A stretch of 64,000 nt of DNA from Aquipseudomonas alcaligenes MRY13-0052 (GCA_000474255.1 BATO01000028.1:1-64000), one strand, 5' to 3'. Shown: positions 15,321-24,764, counted from the stretch's first letter. Notes: generated from the sequence alone by a model not told the origin. Translations and numbers: made by a program.

Positions 15321-17008
15321 AGCAATGCTTCCAGTTCGTTCTTCTTGACCTTGCCGGTGGCGGTCATCGGCATGGAGTCGACCAGACGGATGTCCGGCAC
15401 CTTGTAGATGGCCATGGAGGCCTTGCACCACTCCAGCAGGCTGGCGCCGGTTTCGTCGCTGCCCGGCTTGAGCACGACGAAGGCGACGGGTTGCTGGCCG
15501 CGCTCCGCGTGCGGGCGGCCGAGCACGGCGCTGGCAAGGATGGCCGGGTGCTGGCCGAGCAGGGCTTCCAGCTCGCTGGGGAACACGCTCATGCCGTTGA
15601 CCTTGAGCATCTCCTTGCGCCGGCCGAGGTAGCGGATGAAACCCTGCTCGCTGATCACGCCGAGATCGCCGGTGTGCAGCCAGCCATCGCGCAAGGCTTC
15701 GGCGCTGGCCTCGGGGCGCTGCCAGTAGCCCTTGAGCAGGGAGGGCGAGCGCAGGCACAGCTCGCCTTCGCTGCCCAGGGGCAGCAGCTCGCCGGTGTCG
15801 AAATCGCAGACCTTGAACTCGGTGCCCGGCACCGGCAGGCCGACGAAGGTGGGCTGGGCGCGCAGGTCGAAGTCGTTGTCTTGCAGGCCGGCGGTGAAGG
15901 TGTCGCAGGTGTGGGTTTCGGTCATGCCGAAGCTGAATTCGAACAGGGTGCAGCCGGTGAGCTCGCGCCAGCGGCGGCGGTAGTCGAGGGTGAGCTTCTT
16001 GACGAAGGAGATGGCACCGACCTGGCGCAGGGAGGCGAAGTCGAATTCGCCTACGCGGGGGTGGTCCAGCACCTCGGCGGCGCTGTCCACCAGCAGGCCG
16101 CAGTGGCTGACGCGGTAGTGCTGCACGGCGGCCATGAAGGCCTGGGCGTCCCAGCGCGCCAGCAGCACCAGGGTGCAGCCGGCGAACACCGGGAACAGCA
16201 GGCCGGCGTTCTCCCCGGCGATCCAGAACTCGGGGAGGAAGTTGAGGGTGACGCTGTGTTCGTCCATGCCCAGCGCGGTGGGCACGAAGCTGGCGCAGGT
16301 GTAGAGCATGTCGCGGTGGCTGTGGATGCAACCCTTGGGCAGGCCGGTGGTGCCGCCGGTGTAGTTCAGTGCGGCGATGTCATCCAGCTGCGGGCAGTGC
16401 GCAGGCGTGGGCGCGGTGCAGGCGGCGAGGGCGGGGTAGAAGTCGATGACGTCGTCGCCCGTGACCTTGGGGGCGAACAGCAGGTCCGGCGCCGGAATCG
16501 TCGGCCTGGCCGGGCGCAGCTCGCTGAGGCTGGTGGCGATCACCTGGCGCAGGGCGGTTTCGCCAGGCACCTGGCGCACCACCGGCAGCAACTGGTCGAA
16601 GCACAGCAGCACCTCGGCACCGCTGTCGTTGAGCTGATAGCTCAGCTCCAGTCCCTTGGACAGCGGGCTGACCGGGGCATGCACGGCGCCGCACTTGAGG
16701 ATGCCCCAGAAGGCGATGTGCAACTGCGGGCAGTTGGGCATGAACACCGCGACGCGGTCCCCCGGGCGTACGCCGAGTTCCACCAGCAGCGCGGCGCAGC
16801 GGTCGCTGAGGCGGTCCAGTTCCGCGTAGTCGAGGGTGTGGCCGTAGAAGTGCAGGGCGGTCTTGCCTGGCTGGCGTCGCGCCCATTCGCGCAGGTATTC
16901 GGTCAGCGGCCGTTCGCCGAGGGGGTACTGCGGCTCGCGCGGGGTGCCTGTGGGCCAGGCGTCGTGCTGGAGCTGGCGCAGGGTGGCCAGGTACTGGTCT
17001 TGGTTCAT
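15317..17008 (-). CDS. AMP-forming acyl-CoA ligase
   Basis: 563-residue acyl-adenylate-forming ligase (ANL superfamily). The P-loop-like motif ALNYTGGTTGLPKGC lies near residues 213-227. Later motifs are FGMTETHTC, GWLHTGDLG and GRRKEMLKVNG, and the catalytic lysine near the C-terminus lies in TATGKVKKNELEALL. It should turn a carboxylic acid, ATP and CoA into acyl-CoA. The stop overlaps the GTG of the carboxylase gene, so the acyl-CoA produced is the likely carboxylase substrate. The residues lining the acid pocket do not identify the acid. Confidence 0.88.
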   Translation of the reverse strand: MNQDQYLATLRQLQHDAWPTGTPREPQYPLGERPLTEYLREWARRQPGKTALHFYGHTLDYAELDRLSDRCAALLVELGVRPGDRVAVFMPNCPQLHIAFWGILKCGAVHAPVSPLSKGLELSYQLNDSGAEVLLCFDQLLPVVRQVPGETALRQVIATSLSELRPARPTIPAPDLLFAPKVTGDDVIDFYPALAACTAPTPAHCPQLDDIAALNYTGGTTGLPKGCIHSHRDMLYTCASFVPTALGMDEHSVTLNFLPEFWIAGENAGLLFPVFAGCTLVLLARWDAQAFMAAVQHYRVSHCGLLVDSAAEVLDHPRVGEFDFASLRQVGAISFVKKLTLDYRRRWRELTGCTLFEFSFGMTETHTCDTFTAGLQDNDFDLRAQPTFVGLPVPGTEFKVCDFDTGELLPLGSEGELCLRSPSLLKGYWQRPEASAEALRDGWLHTGDLGVISEQGFIRYLGRRKEMLKVNGMSVFPSELEALLGQHPAILASAVLGRPHAERGQQPVAFVVLKPGSDETGASLLEWCKASMAIYKVPDIRLVDSMPMTATGKVKKNELEALL

Positions 17009-17227
17009 CGGGGCCTCGCGCTGGTCTTGTCGTTGTGTCGCGGGATGGCCTTCATCCTAGACAGTCGCGCCCGTTGCAGGACCGATGTTCGCCCTGACGA
17101 ATACCCCTCTCTCAGGGTGGCTGATGGAGCTTGCGCGTGTCGTGAGGGCTTTTGTCCTGATCGGACCTTGCCGCCAGGCGCGGGCTGCAGTATCTGTGGC
17201 GACCTTCCCCTGCCCTCAAGGACGACC

Positions 17228-18124
17228 ATGAACGAATTGCTGCACAGCCTGGACTGGGTGCTGCCCTTGCGCAGCGACGCGCTGACGCCGCTGATGCGCT
17301 TCTTCACCCTGCTGGGGTACGAGAAGTTCATCCTCTTCTTCCTGCCCCTGGGCTACTGGGCCTGGCACCGCACGGTGTTCTTCCGCCTGCTGGTGCTGGT
17401 GGCCATCACCGCGCTGCTCAATGCCTGGCTCAAGGATTACTGGCAGGACCCGCGCCCGGACATCGCCCTGCGCATGGACCACGAGGTGGGCGAGAGCTTC
17501 GGCCTGCCCAGCGGGCACGCGCAGATCTCGGTGGTGATCTGGTTCTGGCTGGCCCTGGAGGTGCGTCGCCTGTGGTTCTGGCTGCTGGCCTGCACCCTGG
17601 TGACGGGCATCCTCTTCAGCCGCCTGTACCTGGGGGCCCACGATATCGAGGACCTGATCGGCGGCTCGCTGCTGGGGGCCGCGACCCTGGGCTGCTTCGC
17701 CCTGGCGCAGCGCTGGCAGGGTTGGCGCGAGATTCCGGCGCTGGTGCTGCTGATGCTGATCATCGCGGCCACCGCCCTGGCCTACTTCACCTGGCATGGC
17801 CAGTCGCCGAGCTACGTGCCGCTGCTGGCGGGGCTGATGATCGCGGTGCTGTACGGCTATCGCCACCTGGACTTCTCCATGGAGGTGGCGACCTGGCGGC
17901 GGGTGCTGGCGGCGACCATCGGCGCGCTGTCGTTCATTGGCCTGCAGTGGGGGCTCAAGCACATCGGCTTTGCCTTCTCCCTCGATGGCCAGGCCTGGCA
18001 GGCGTTCCGTGGCTTGGTGATGGGCGGCTTCGTCGCCGCACTGATGCCCTGGCTGCTGATTCGCCTTGGGCTGCTCAAGGCGCGCCGCGACGAGCCGGCC
18101 CTGGCGCTGGCCCAGCCCGTCTGA
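17228..18124 (+). CDS. PAP2-family membrane phosphatase
   Basis: 298-residue integral membrane protein with the three-part lipid-phosphatase signature: KDYWQDPRP, then LPSGH, then SRLYLGAHDIED with the catalytic His. Hydrophobic segments flank these, with further membrane spans in the C-terminal half (about 175-290), longer than minimal PAP2 proteins. Likely acts at the periplasmic face on a lipid phosphate or pyrophosphate (phosphatidate or undecaprenyl pyrophosphate type). The start at 17228 is preceded by AAGGAC; a long open frame upstream is not coding. Divergent from the ligase gene. Confidence 0.85.
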   Translation: MNELLHSLDWVLPLRSDALTPLMRFFTLLGYEKFILFFLPLGYWAWHRTVFFRLLVLVAITALLNAWLKDYWQDPRPDIALRMDHEVGESFGLPSGHAQISVVIWFWLALEVRRLWFWLLACTLVTGILFSRLYLGAHDIEDLIGGSLLGAATLGCFALAQRWQGWREIPALVLLMLIIAATALAYFTWHGQSPSYVPLLAGLMIAVLYGYRHLDFSMEVATWRRVLAATIGALSFIGLQWGLKHIGFAFSLDGQAWQAFRGLVMGGFVAALMPWLLIRLGLLKARRDEPALALAQPV

Positions 18125-18146
18125 GGGGCGGGCCGGCAGCCCGGGG

Positions 18147-18536
18147 TCAGGCCGACTGGTTGGCCGGGGCGGGGTAGTGGGTGCTGCGCTCGGTGTGCTG
18201 CGGCACCACCGCCAGCACGGCGGCGTCGCGCCCCTGCAGGCGGTGCCAGAGGCCCCGGGGCACGACCAGGATGGAGCCGGCGCGGATCGTTTCCTGTAAC
18301 AGGCCGATGGCGGCGAGCAGGGTGATGTCCAGCTCGCCTTCCAGCACCTGCAGCAGCTTGTCGCCGTCGGGGTGGCGCTCCCAGGGCATCTCGCCGCCGA
18401 GGCGGCCCAGGTGGATGGCGCCCGCGCCAGGGTGGAAGGGCGTCAACTGGGTGAGCGGCTGGAGCTGCGGCTCCAGGGCCATGATCCGGCCGTTGCGGAT
18501 GCCGTCGAGTGCGCTGTGGATATCGATCGCCTTCAT
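18147..18536 (-). CDS. Cupin-domain protein
   Basis: 129-residue small beta-barrel protein of the cupin superfamily. Motif 1 resembles WERHPDGDKLLQVLEGEL and motif 2 PRGLWHRLQGRD. Such single-domain cupins often bind a metal and act as small isomerases, dioxygenases or sensors; no substrate can be read from the sequence. It stands alone, convergent with the PAP2 gene 22 bases away. Confidence 0.75.
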   Translation of the reverse strand: MKAIDIHSALDGIRNGRIMALEPQLQPLTQLTPFHPGAGAIHLGRLGGEMPWERHPDGDKLLQVLEGELDITLLAAIGLLQETIRAGSILVVPRGLWHRLQGRDAAVLAVVPQHTERSTHYPAPANQSA

Positions 18537-18638
18537 GGGTGCCTCCAGGCTGGTTGACCAAGGTCGGGCAGGGCCTGGACGACGTTAACAGCGGGGCGGG
18601 TAGGGCGTGGCTGAAGCTCGGGTAGGACCGCAGCGAAC

Positions 18639-18664
18639 GGCCCCGGCGCGTGCGCACCGGGGCC
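18639..18664 (-). terminator. Hairpin downstream of the OprD-family gene
   Basis: GGCCCCGG / CCGGGGCC with a 10-base loop, 16 bases past the porin stop. Stable but without a T tract. Confidence 0.45.
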
Positions 18665-18680
18665 CTGTTGCGCATGCGCC

Positions 18681-20048
18681 CTAGAACAACGCCAGGCTGT
18701 AGCTGAGGAAGACCCGGTTCTGGTCGACGTCGGTGCTCGCCTGGCTGCGCAGGCTGGCGTTGCGCCAGGTGATGCCCAGGCCCTTGGCCGGCCCGGCCTG
18801 CACCACGTAGGCCAGGGTGAAGTCCCGTTCCCACTCCTGCAAATGCCCGCGTTCGGAGCGGATGCCGCTGCCCTTGAGGTAGGCGAGGTTGCTGGTCAGC
18901 CCCGGCAGTCCCCAGGTGCCGAAGTCCACCCCGTACTGGGCCAGCCAGGTGCGTTCGCCGGCGCGGGCGAAGCTGTTCAGCTGGCGGTCGGTGATGAGGT
19001 AGACGTCGCTGCCGTTGCCCTGGTTGGGCTGGATGAAGTGGCTGTCGCCGGTCAGGCGCTGGTAGCCGGCGCCGAGGGTGTGGGCGCCGAGGCTCCAACT
19101 GAACAGGGCGCTCCAGGCGCGATTGTCCACCCGGCCGCGATGGGCGCCGCTCTCGCCGTTGCCGGGGCCGTAGTAGCCGGCGGCGGTGTAGCCCTCGGCG
19201 CGGCCGCTGCGGCTGGCGTTGCGGCCGGTGGCGCGGGTGTCGAAGTGGCGCAGGTCGGTCTTCAGCGTGCCCAGGGGCAGCGCCTGCTCGTGGTTGAGGC
19301 CGACGAAGTGCTGGCGATAGAAGTCCTCCAGCTGGCCCAGGTAGTACTGCACCTGCAGCTGCTGGCTGACCTGGTAGTCCAGGCCGAGGAAGTCGAAGGC
19401 GTCGCTGTAGCGGGCCGGTGCCGCGCTGACGGCGTTGCCGGGCTTGCGCGGGCTGTTGGCGCCGTTGATGGAAAGGTCGTCGCGGTGGCTCTGGGCGCGC
19501 CCCTTGGCCTGGCGCAGGCGGCCGGCCAGCAGGGTGAGGTCGTCGAAGTCGCGCACCGTCAGCTGGGCGCCTTCGAAGGTCTGCGGCAGCAGGCGCCCGT
19601 CGTTGGCCTTGATCACCGGCAGGCGCGGGATCAGGGTGCCGACCCGTGCCTCGCTGGCGCCGACCCGCAGCTTGGCGGTGAGCCCGAGGCTGCTGAATTC
19701 GTCGCGGGCGCGGCCGTTGTGCTCCAGGGGGAACAGCGCGCTGGGGGTGCGGGCCTGGTCGGCCTTGCCGGCGCGGCCACCGCCGTCCAGGCGAAGGCCG
19801 AGCAGGCCGATGGCGTCGAGGCCGACGCCGACCGTGCCCTCGGTGTAGCCGGATTGGTAGTCCAGGCGCAGGCCCTGGCCCCATTCCTCGGTCTGGCCGG
19901 CGTGGCCGTCGCGGTTGTCCTGGTTGAAGTAGAAGTTGCGCAGCGACAGGGTGGCGTGGCTGTCGTCGATGAAGCCGTCCGCCTCGGCCAGGCCCATGGC
20001 GAGGGCCAGTGACAGGGCGAGGGGGATGCGGGGATGGATGGCGATCAT
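18681..20048 (-). CDS. OprD-family outer membrane porin
   Basis: 455-residue outer-membrane porin. The signal peptide begins MIAIHPRIPLALSLALAMG with cleavage near LAEA-DGF. The mature start FIDDSHATLSLRNFYFNQD is the hallmark opening of OprD/OpdX channels, and the protein ends in Phe. It is the last gene of the ABC transporter operon, 28 bases after the phosphatase gene, so it probably admits the same substrate across the outer membrane. OprD-family members are usually specific for amino acids or small carboxylates. Start chosen at the signal peptide; the frame is open upstream without features. Confidence 0.88.
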   Translation of the reverse strand: MIAIHPRIPLALSLALAMGLAEADGFIDDSHATLSLRNFYFNQDNRDGHAGQTEEWGQGLRLDYQSGYTEGTVGVGLDAIGLLGLRLDGGGRAGKADQARTPSALFPLEHNGRARDEFSSLGLTAKLRVGASEARVGTLIPRLPVIKANDGRLLPQTFEGAQLTVRDFDDLTLLAGRLRQAKGRAQSHRDDLSINGANSPRKPGNAVSAAPARYSDAFDFLGLDYQVSQQLQVQYYLGQLEDFYRQHFVGLNHEQALPLGTLKTDLRHFDTRATGRNASRSGRAEGYTAAGYYGPGNGESGAHRGRVDNRAWSALFSWSLGAHTLGAGYQRLTGDSHFIQPNQGNGSDVYLITDRQLNSFARAGERTWLAQYGVDFGTWGLPGLTSNLAYLKGSGIRSERGHLQEWERDFTLAYVVQAGPAKGLGITWRNASLRSQASTDVDQNRVFLSYSLALF

Positions 20049-20076
20049 GGCGTGTCCTCCTTGTGATCGTGGCGGT

Positions 20077-20865
20077 TCAGGCCTGGTGCAGGCGCTCCAG
20101 GGCCTGGCGGTGCAACTGGGGATCGCCGGCGGCCAGCACGCTGCTGCCGGAGCCAAGGCCGAGCGGGCGGCCCTGCCAGTCGCTGATCACCCCGCCGGCG
20201 CCTTCGATGACCGGCACCAGGGCGCAGTAGTCCACCGGCGCCATGCCGCCGCCGTCGGCCACCAGGTCGATGCGCCCCCGGGCGAGGTTGGCGTAGGCGC
20301 TGCAGGCGGCGCCGTAGAGGCGCCAGCGTGTGGCGTCGCGCAGCCGGGCGAAGGCCGCCAGGTGCTCGGCCGGCAGGCTTTCCGGGTTGCTGCTGGCCAG
20401 CAGCGCGCGGGCCAGCTCGGTGCAGGGGCGGGTGCGCACTGGCTGGCCGTTGAGCCGGGTGGGCTGGCCTTCCGCGCCGACCCAGCGCAGGCCGGCGATG
20501 GGCAGGTCGACCACCCCCAGCACCGGGCGCCCGTCGCGGCACAGGGCGATCAACGTGCCGTACACCGGCACCCCGGCGATGAAAGCCTTGGTGCCGTCGA
20601 TGGGGTCGAGCACCCAGCTGTATTCGGCGTTGCGCTGGTGGTCGGGGTACTCCTCGCCCACCACGCCGAACTCGGGCGTGTGGTGGGCGATGGCCTCTCG
20701 CAGTTCCTGCTCGATGGCGCGGTCGATGGCAGTGACGGGGCTGGCGTCGTCCTTGTCCTCGAAGGGCTGGCCGTCCTGCAGGGCGGTCTGCCAATGGGCC
20801 TGCAGGCGGGCGCGGGCGAGATCGGCGAGGTGTTCGGCGGTGGCGCGGTGGTGGCTGGCGGTCAT
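20077..20865 (-). CDS. Inositol-monophosphatase-family phosphatase (HisN-like)
   Basis: 262-residue Mg-dependent phosphatase of the IMPase family. Metal-binding motifs are GEEYPD near residues 70-75, WVLDPIDGTKAF near 84-95, and APVDYCALVPVIEGAGG near the C-terminus. The family includes inositol phosphatase, histidinol-phosphatase HisN, SuhB and CysQ; the sequence shows HisN-like features but specificity cannot be fixed by eye. No signal peptide, so it acts in the cytoplasm. It is 14 bases downstream of the binding-protein gene, which suggests it removes phosphate from the imported compound. Confidence 0.83.
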   Translation of the reverse strand: MTASHHRATAEHLADLARARLQAHWQTALQDGQPFEDKDDASPVTAIDRAIEQELREAIAHHTPEFGVVGEEYPDHQRNAEYSWVLDPIDGTKAFIAGVPVYGTLIALCRDGRPVLGVVDLPIAGLRWVGAEGQPTRLNGQPVRTRPCTELARALLASSNPESLPAEHLAAFARLRDATRWRLYGAACSAYANLARGRIDLVADGGGMAPVDYCALVPVIEGAGGVISDWQGRPLGLGSGSSVLAAGDPQLHRQALERLHQA

Positions 20866-20879
20866 GTCCGGCTCCGGTG

Positions 20880-21872
20880 TCAGAGGGCTTTGTCGAGGCC
20901 TTTCCAGGCGCTGAGGAAGGCGTCGCGGCCGGCGATGGCGGCCTGCTCGTCGGTGGGGAAGACGGCGATGTCCTTCAGCTCCGGCAGCTCGACGTGGGCG
21001 CTGACCTCGATGTCGCTGCGGCTCGGCCGGCGGTAGGCCTGCTCCAGCAGAGCGATCTGGGTTTCGCGGCTCAGCAGCAGGTCGTAGAGGCGTTTGCCGG
21101 CCTCGGAGTTGGGGCCATTCTTCACCAGCACCAGAGCCTCTTCGGTGACGAAGGTGCCGTCTGCCGGGTAGACCAGGCGGATCTCCCGCTGGCCCCCGGC
21201 GACATAGGCGTAGGCGTTGCCCTCGAAGGTCAGGCCGACGGTGTATTCGCCCTGGGCCACCTGGTTGAGCACGGCGCTGGAGTTGCGCGAGACCACCAGA
21301 TTGGCGGCCAGGCGGCGGAAGTCGTCCTCGCCCAGCAGCTGGCGCAGGCCCCAGAGCGCGGTATAGGCAGTGGAGGTGGCGGTGGGGTCGCCGACGATGA
21401 TCCGCCCCTTCCAGGCCGGGTCCAGCAGGTCGCGCCACTGGGTGGGCTCCTTGAGCCCGCCGAGCTGCTTGCGGTTCACCATCATCACCACCACCTGGAT
21501 GTTGGCGGTGCTCCACAGCTGCTGCGGGTGCTGCTGTGCCTCGGGGATGGCCTGGGCCTGGGGCGAGCGGTAGGGCGCGTAGAGCGCGGTGAAGGCGCCC
21601 AGGGTGTTGGGCTGGGAACTCCAGAACACGTCGGCCCGAGCCGCCTGGCCCTCGGCCTCGATGCGCTTGAGCAGGGCGGCGCTGGAGCCGTTGACCACGC
21701 CGATCTTCAGGCCCGGGTCGAGGCGCTGGCCGCTGTCCAGCAGGGCCTGCACCGCCGAGTCGTTGTTGGTGGTGTAGAGCACCGCCTGCTCGCGGGCGAG
21801 GGCGGGTTGCAGCAGGTTGAGGGCGAGGGCGGCCAGCAGGGCGGGCAGCCGGTGCTTCCAGGTGGCGTTCAT
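20880..21872 (-). CDS. ABC transporter periplasmic binding protein (Fe3+/phospho-compound class)
   Basis: 330-residue type II periplasmic binding protein with a signal peptide (MNATWKHRLPALLAALALN, cleavage after PALA). The core reads AVLYTTNNDSAVQALL, FWSSQPNTLGA, GDPTATSTAYTALWG and LTFEGNAYAYV, as in the cluster containing iron-, phosphonate-, phosphoglycerate- and hexose-phosphate-binding proteins (FbpA, PhnS, PgtC, AfuA). The iron-binding Tyr-Tyr pair of FbpA is not evident. A phosphatase follows directly, so a phosphorylated organic ligand is favoured over iron. Confidence 0.82.
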   Translation of the reverse strand: MNATWKHRLPALLAALALNLLQPALAREQAVLYTTNNDSAVQALLDSGQRLDPGLKIGVVNGSSAALLKRIEAEGQAARADVFWSSQPNTLGAFTALYAPYRSPQAQAIPEAQQHPQQLWSTANIQVVVMMVNRKQLGGLKEPTQWRDLLDPAWKGRIIVGDPTATSTAYTALWGLRQLLGEDDFRRLAANLVVSRNSSAVLNQVAQGEYTVGLTFEGNAYAYVAGGQREIRLVYPADGTFVTEEALVLVKNGPNSEAGKRLYDLLLSRETQIALLEQAYRRPSRSDIEVSAHVELPELKDIAVFPTDEQAAIAGRDAFLSAWKGLDKAL

Positions 21873-21891
21873 GGCGACTCCTTGGTGCGGT

Positions 21892-23523
21892 TCAGAAGAC
21901 CTTGATGCGGAATACCCGGGTGGCGATGACCACCGGGACCAGGGTGAGCAGGACCAGCACCAGCCCGTAGGCCGCCGCCTGGCCCTGGAGGCCGGTTTCC
22001 ACCAGGCGGAAGACCTGGATGGTGATGGTCTCGCGGCCGGCCGAGTACACCACCAGCGAGGCGCTCAGCTCGGCGACGATGGTGGTCCAGGTGAGCACCG
22101 CCGCGGCGGCGACGGCGGGCGCCATCAGCGGCAGCACCACCTTGAAGAAGGAGCGCAGCGGCGGCACGCCGAGGCTGATGGAGGCCTCCTCGATGGAGTC
22201 GGGGATGTTGTAGAGGGTGGCCGAGGCGCTGCGCACGCCGAAGGGGAAACGGCGGATGACGAAGGCCACGACTATGATCGCCGCCGTGCCGCTGAGGGCC
22301 AGCGGGCCGCTGTTGAAGGTCATCACCAGGCCGATGCCGAGCACCGTGCCGGACATGGCCAGGGGCAGCATGGCGAGGTAGTCGATGGCTGGGGTGAGCA
22401 GGTTCTTCTTCTTGATCACCAGGTAGCTGATGACCACGCTGAGCAGGATGCCCACCAGGGTTGCCAGGGCGCCGTAGGCCAGGGTGTTGAGGATGGGTTC
22501 CGGGCTGCGCAGCAGGACCCGCTCCAGGTTCTCCAGGGAGAACTGGCCCCAGTGCATCACCGGCCCCCGCGAGCGGGTGAAGGCGCTGGCCAGCACCGTC
22601 AGCAGCGGCAGCGAGGAAAGCAGGATGAACAGCGCCGTGGCCGCGCCCAGCAGCGCCCCGCGTACCCCACGCAGGCGCTGGGCCGGGGCGCTGCGGCCCT
22701 GGACGATCTCGTAGCGCTTGCGCCCCACCAGCCAGCGCTGGAGGAACAGCACCCCGGCGACGATGGCGATGGACAGGGTGGCCAGGGCGCTCTGCAGGCC
22801 GGCGTTGGTGCCCATCTCGGAGACGAAGCTCAGGTAGGTGAGCACCGAGAGCAGCTGCACCTTGCCGCCCAGCAGGGTGGCGATGGCGAAGTTGCCCACC
22901 ACCAGGGTGTACACCAGCAGCCCGGAGGCCAGCACGGCGGGCAGCACCACCGGCAGCATCACCTGCAGGCGCGCCTTGGCCGGCGGCACGCCGAGGCTCT
23001 GGGCGGCCTCTTCCAGCTGGGCGTCGAAGCCGCGGATGGCAGCCAGGGTGCCGAGGTAGATGTAGGTGTAGTAGACCAGGCTCATCACCAGCACCAGGCC
23101 GGGCCAGCCGTAGAAGCTGGGCAGGGCGAGGCCGAGGTGGTCCTCCAGGGCGCGGGTGAGCAGGCCGTTGTTGCCGAGGATCATCAGCCAGGTCTGGCTG
23201 ACGATCACCTCCGGGACCACCAGGGTGCACACCGGCAGCACCGCCACCAGGGCCTTGCCGGGGAAGTCGAAGCGCGCGGTGACGTAGGCCAGGGAGACCC
23301 CGAGCACGCTGGCGCAGCCGGTCACCAGGGCGCCCAGCAGCAGGGTGTTGCCGAGGGCGCGCAGGTAGCGCGGGTCGTCCAGCAGCTGGGCCCAGCCGCT
23401 GCCGTCGGCACCGGCCACGCTGCCGTGCAGCAGGTTGGCCAGGGGCCAGAGCAGGAACACCAGCAGCAGCCCCAGGGCGAACAGGGCGAGGAGCAGCCAG
23501 GGGGAAGGCAGGCGCCGGTTCAT
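21892..23523 (-). CDS. ABC transporter fused permease (two BPD_transp_1 domains)
   Basis: 543-residue inner-membrane protein with two tandem permease domains of about six helices each, the FbpB/SfuB layout. Each half has its EAA cytoplasmic loop: EEAAQSLGVPPAKA near residue 170 and EEASISLGVPPLRS near residue 440. One chain therefore supplies both transmembrane halves. The gene overlaps the ATPase stop by four bases (ATGA) and lies 19 bases before the binding-protein gene, so the order is ATPase, permease, binding protein. Confidence 0.87.
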   Translation of the reverse strand: MNRRLPSPWLLLALFALGLLLVFLLWPLANLLHGSVAGADGSGWAQLLDDPRYLRALGNTLLLGALVTGCASVLGVSLAYVTARFDFPGKALVAVLPVCTLVVPEVIVSQTWLMILGNNGLLTRALEDHLGLALPSFYGWPGLVLVMSLVYYTYIYLGTLAAIRGFDAQLEEAAQSLGVPPAKARLQVMLPVVLPAVLASGLLVYTLVVGNFAIATLLGGKVQLLSVLTYLSFVSEMGTNAGLQSALATLSIAIVAGVLFLQRWLVGRKRYEIVQGRSAPAQRLRGVRGALLGAATALFILLSSLPLLTVLASAFTRSRGPVMHWGQFSLENLERVLLRSPEPILNTLAYGALATLVGILLSVVISYLVIKKKNLLTPAIDYLAMLPLAMSGTVLGIGLVMTFNSGPLALSGTAAIIVVAFVIRRFPFGVRSASATLYNIPDSIEEASISLGVPPLRSFFKVVLPLMAPAVAAAAVLTWTTIVAELSASLVVYSAGRETITIQVFRLVETGLQGQAAAYGLVLVLLTLVPVVIATRVFRIKVF

Positions 23524-24590
23524 CGGGCCACCACCCGGAGCTGTGCGGGGTCGAACTCCAGGCTCACCGGCTGGCCTTCGTGGAAGCCGTCGCCGTCGGT
23601 GCCGAAGCGGTCGACGTTGAGCTGCTGGGCGTCGGCCAGTTCGATGCGGTAGCTGGTGCGGTTGCCCAGGTACTGCTTGCGCCGCACCTGGCCGGCCAGG
23701 CAGTTGCCGGCGCCCTGGCCGATGGGGTGCAGGCGGATGCTCTCCGGCCGCGCCACCAGGTGCACGTCTGGCAGTGGCAGCGCGGCCTCGGCACGGGCCT
23801 GCAGGGGCTGGCCGGCCACCAGCACGCGGATGCCGGCGTCGCCGGCCTGCTCCAGCACCCGCGCGGCCAGCAGGTTGGCCGAGCCGATGAAGTCGGCGGC
23901 GTAGGTGCTGGCGGGGGACTGGTAGATGGCCTGGGGGCTGCCCAGTTGCTCGATGCGACCCTTGCGCATCAGGGCGATGCAGTCGGAGAGGGCCAGGGCC
24001 TCTTCCTGGTCGTGGGTGACGAAGACGGTGGTGATGCCGATCTCCCGCTGCAGGTCGGCGATGGCGGCGCGGATCTGTAAGCGCAACTGGGCGTCGAGGT
24101 TGGACAGCGGCTCGTCCATCAGCAGCACCTCGGGCTCGATGGCCAGGGCGCGGGCCAGGGCCACCCGCTGCCGCTGGCCGCCGGAGAGGGCGGCGGGGTG
24201 GCGCTCGGCGAAGCCGCTCATGCCGACCCGCTCCAGGTATTCGCCCACCTTGCGGCGCAGGGTCGCCGCGTCGGTCCGGCGGGCGCGCAGGCCGTAGGCG
24301 ACGTTGTCGAACACGGTCTTGTCGGGGAACAGGGCGTAGTCCTGGAAGACCATGCCGATGCCGCGGCGGTGGGCGGGGACCTGGGTCATGTCGACATCGC
24401 CGAAGGCCAGGCGCCCGCCGCTGGGGCGGATGAAGCCGGCGATCACCCGCAGCAGGGTGGTCTTGCCGCAGCCGCTGGGGCCGAGCAGGGTGAAGAAGCT
24501 GCCGTCGGGGATGTGCAGGTCGAGGCCGTCGATGACCCTGATCCCGCTGCCGTAGCTGACTTCCAGCTGGCTGATGCTGATGGATGACAT
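23520..24590 (-). CDS. ABC transporter ATP-binding protein (Fe3+/PotA-type, TOBE domain)
   Basis: 356-residue ATPase. Walker A GPSGCGKTT near residue 40, Q-loop VFQDYALFPDKT, signature LSGGQRQRVALARA, Walker B LLMDEPLSNLDAQ and H-loop VTHDQEEAL. A C-terminal regulatory TOBE region (about 240-356) follows, as in CysA/PotA/FbpC-type importers. Start at 24590 is favoured by the MSSISISQLEVSYG opening; the frame extends further upstream without support. First gene of the operon, 174 bases after the PAS-AraC gene on the same strand. Confidence 0.88.
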   Translation of the reverse strand: MSSISISQLEVSYGSGIRVIDGLDLHIPDGSFFTLLGPSGCGKTTLLRVIAGFIRPSGGRLAFGDVDMTQVPAHRRGIGMVFQDYALFPDKTVFDNVAYGLRARRTDAATLRRKVGEYLERVGMSGFAERHPAALSGGQRQRVALARALAIEPEVLLMDEPLSNLDAQLRLQIRAAIADLQREIGITTVFVTHDQEEALALSDCIALMRKGRIEQLGSPQAIYQSPASTYAADFIGSANLLAARVLEQAGDAGIRVLVAGQPLQARAEAALPLPDVHLVARPESIRLHPIGQGAGNCLAGQVRRKQYLGNRTSYRIELADAQQLNVDRFGTDGDGFHEGQPVSLEFDPAQLRVVAR

Positions 24591-24764
24591 CGCATTCTCC
24601 GTTCGCGTGTTTGTTCTTGTTGGCGCGGGGGCGGTGCCTGGGCGGGCCGCCCCGGGGCGTCGTTGCACCCCGTGGATGGGCCTACTGTGAACGGGGCGCG
24701 GGCCGGTGGCTTGATCGATTCGCCCGGTTGCGGTGCGCGGTTCGGCACAGCCGGCCGCCCGCCC

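Noticed and set aside
15321-16331. N-terminal extension of the carboxylase frame into the ligase gene
   Set aside because: Arg/Pro-rich antisense-like peptide. The GTG at 15320 with a stop-start overlap and the LLIANRGEIAIRI opening fix the start.
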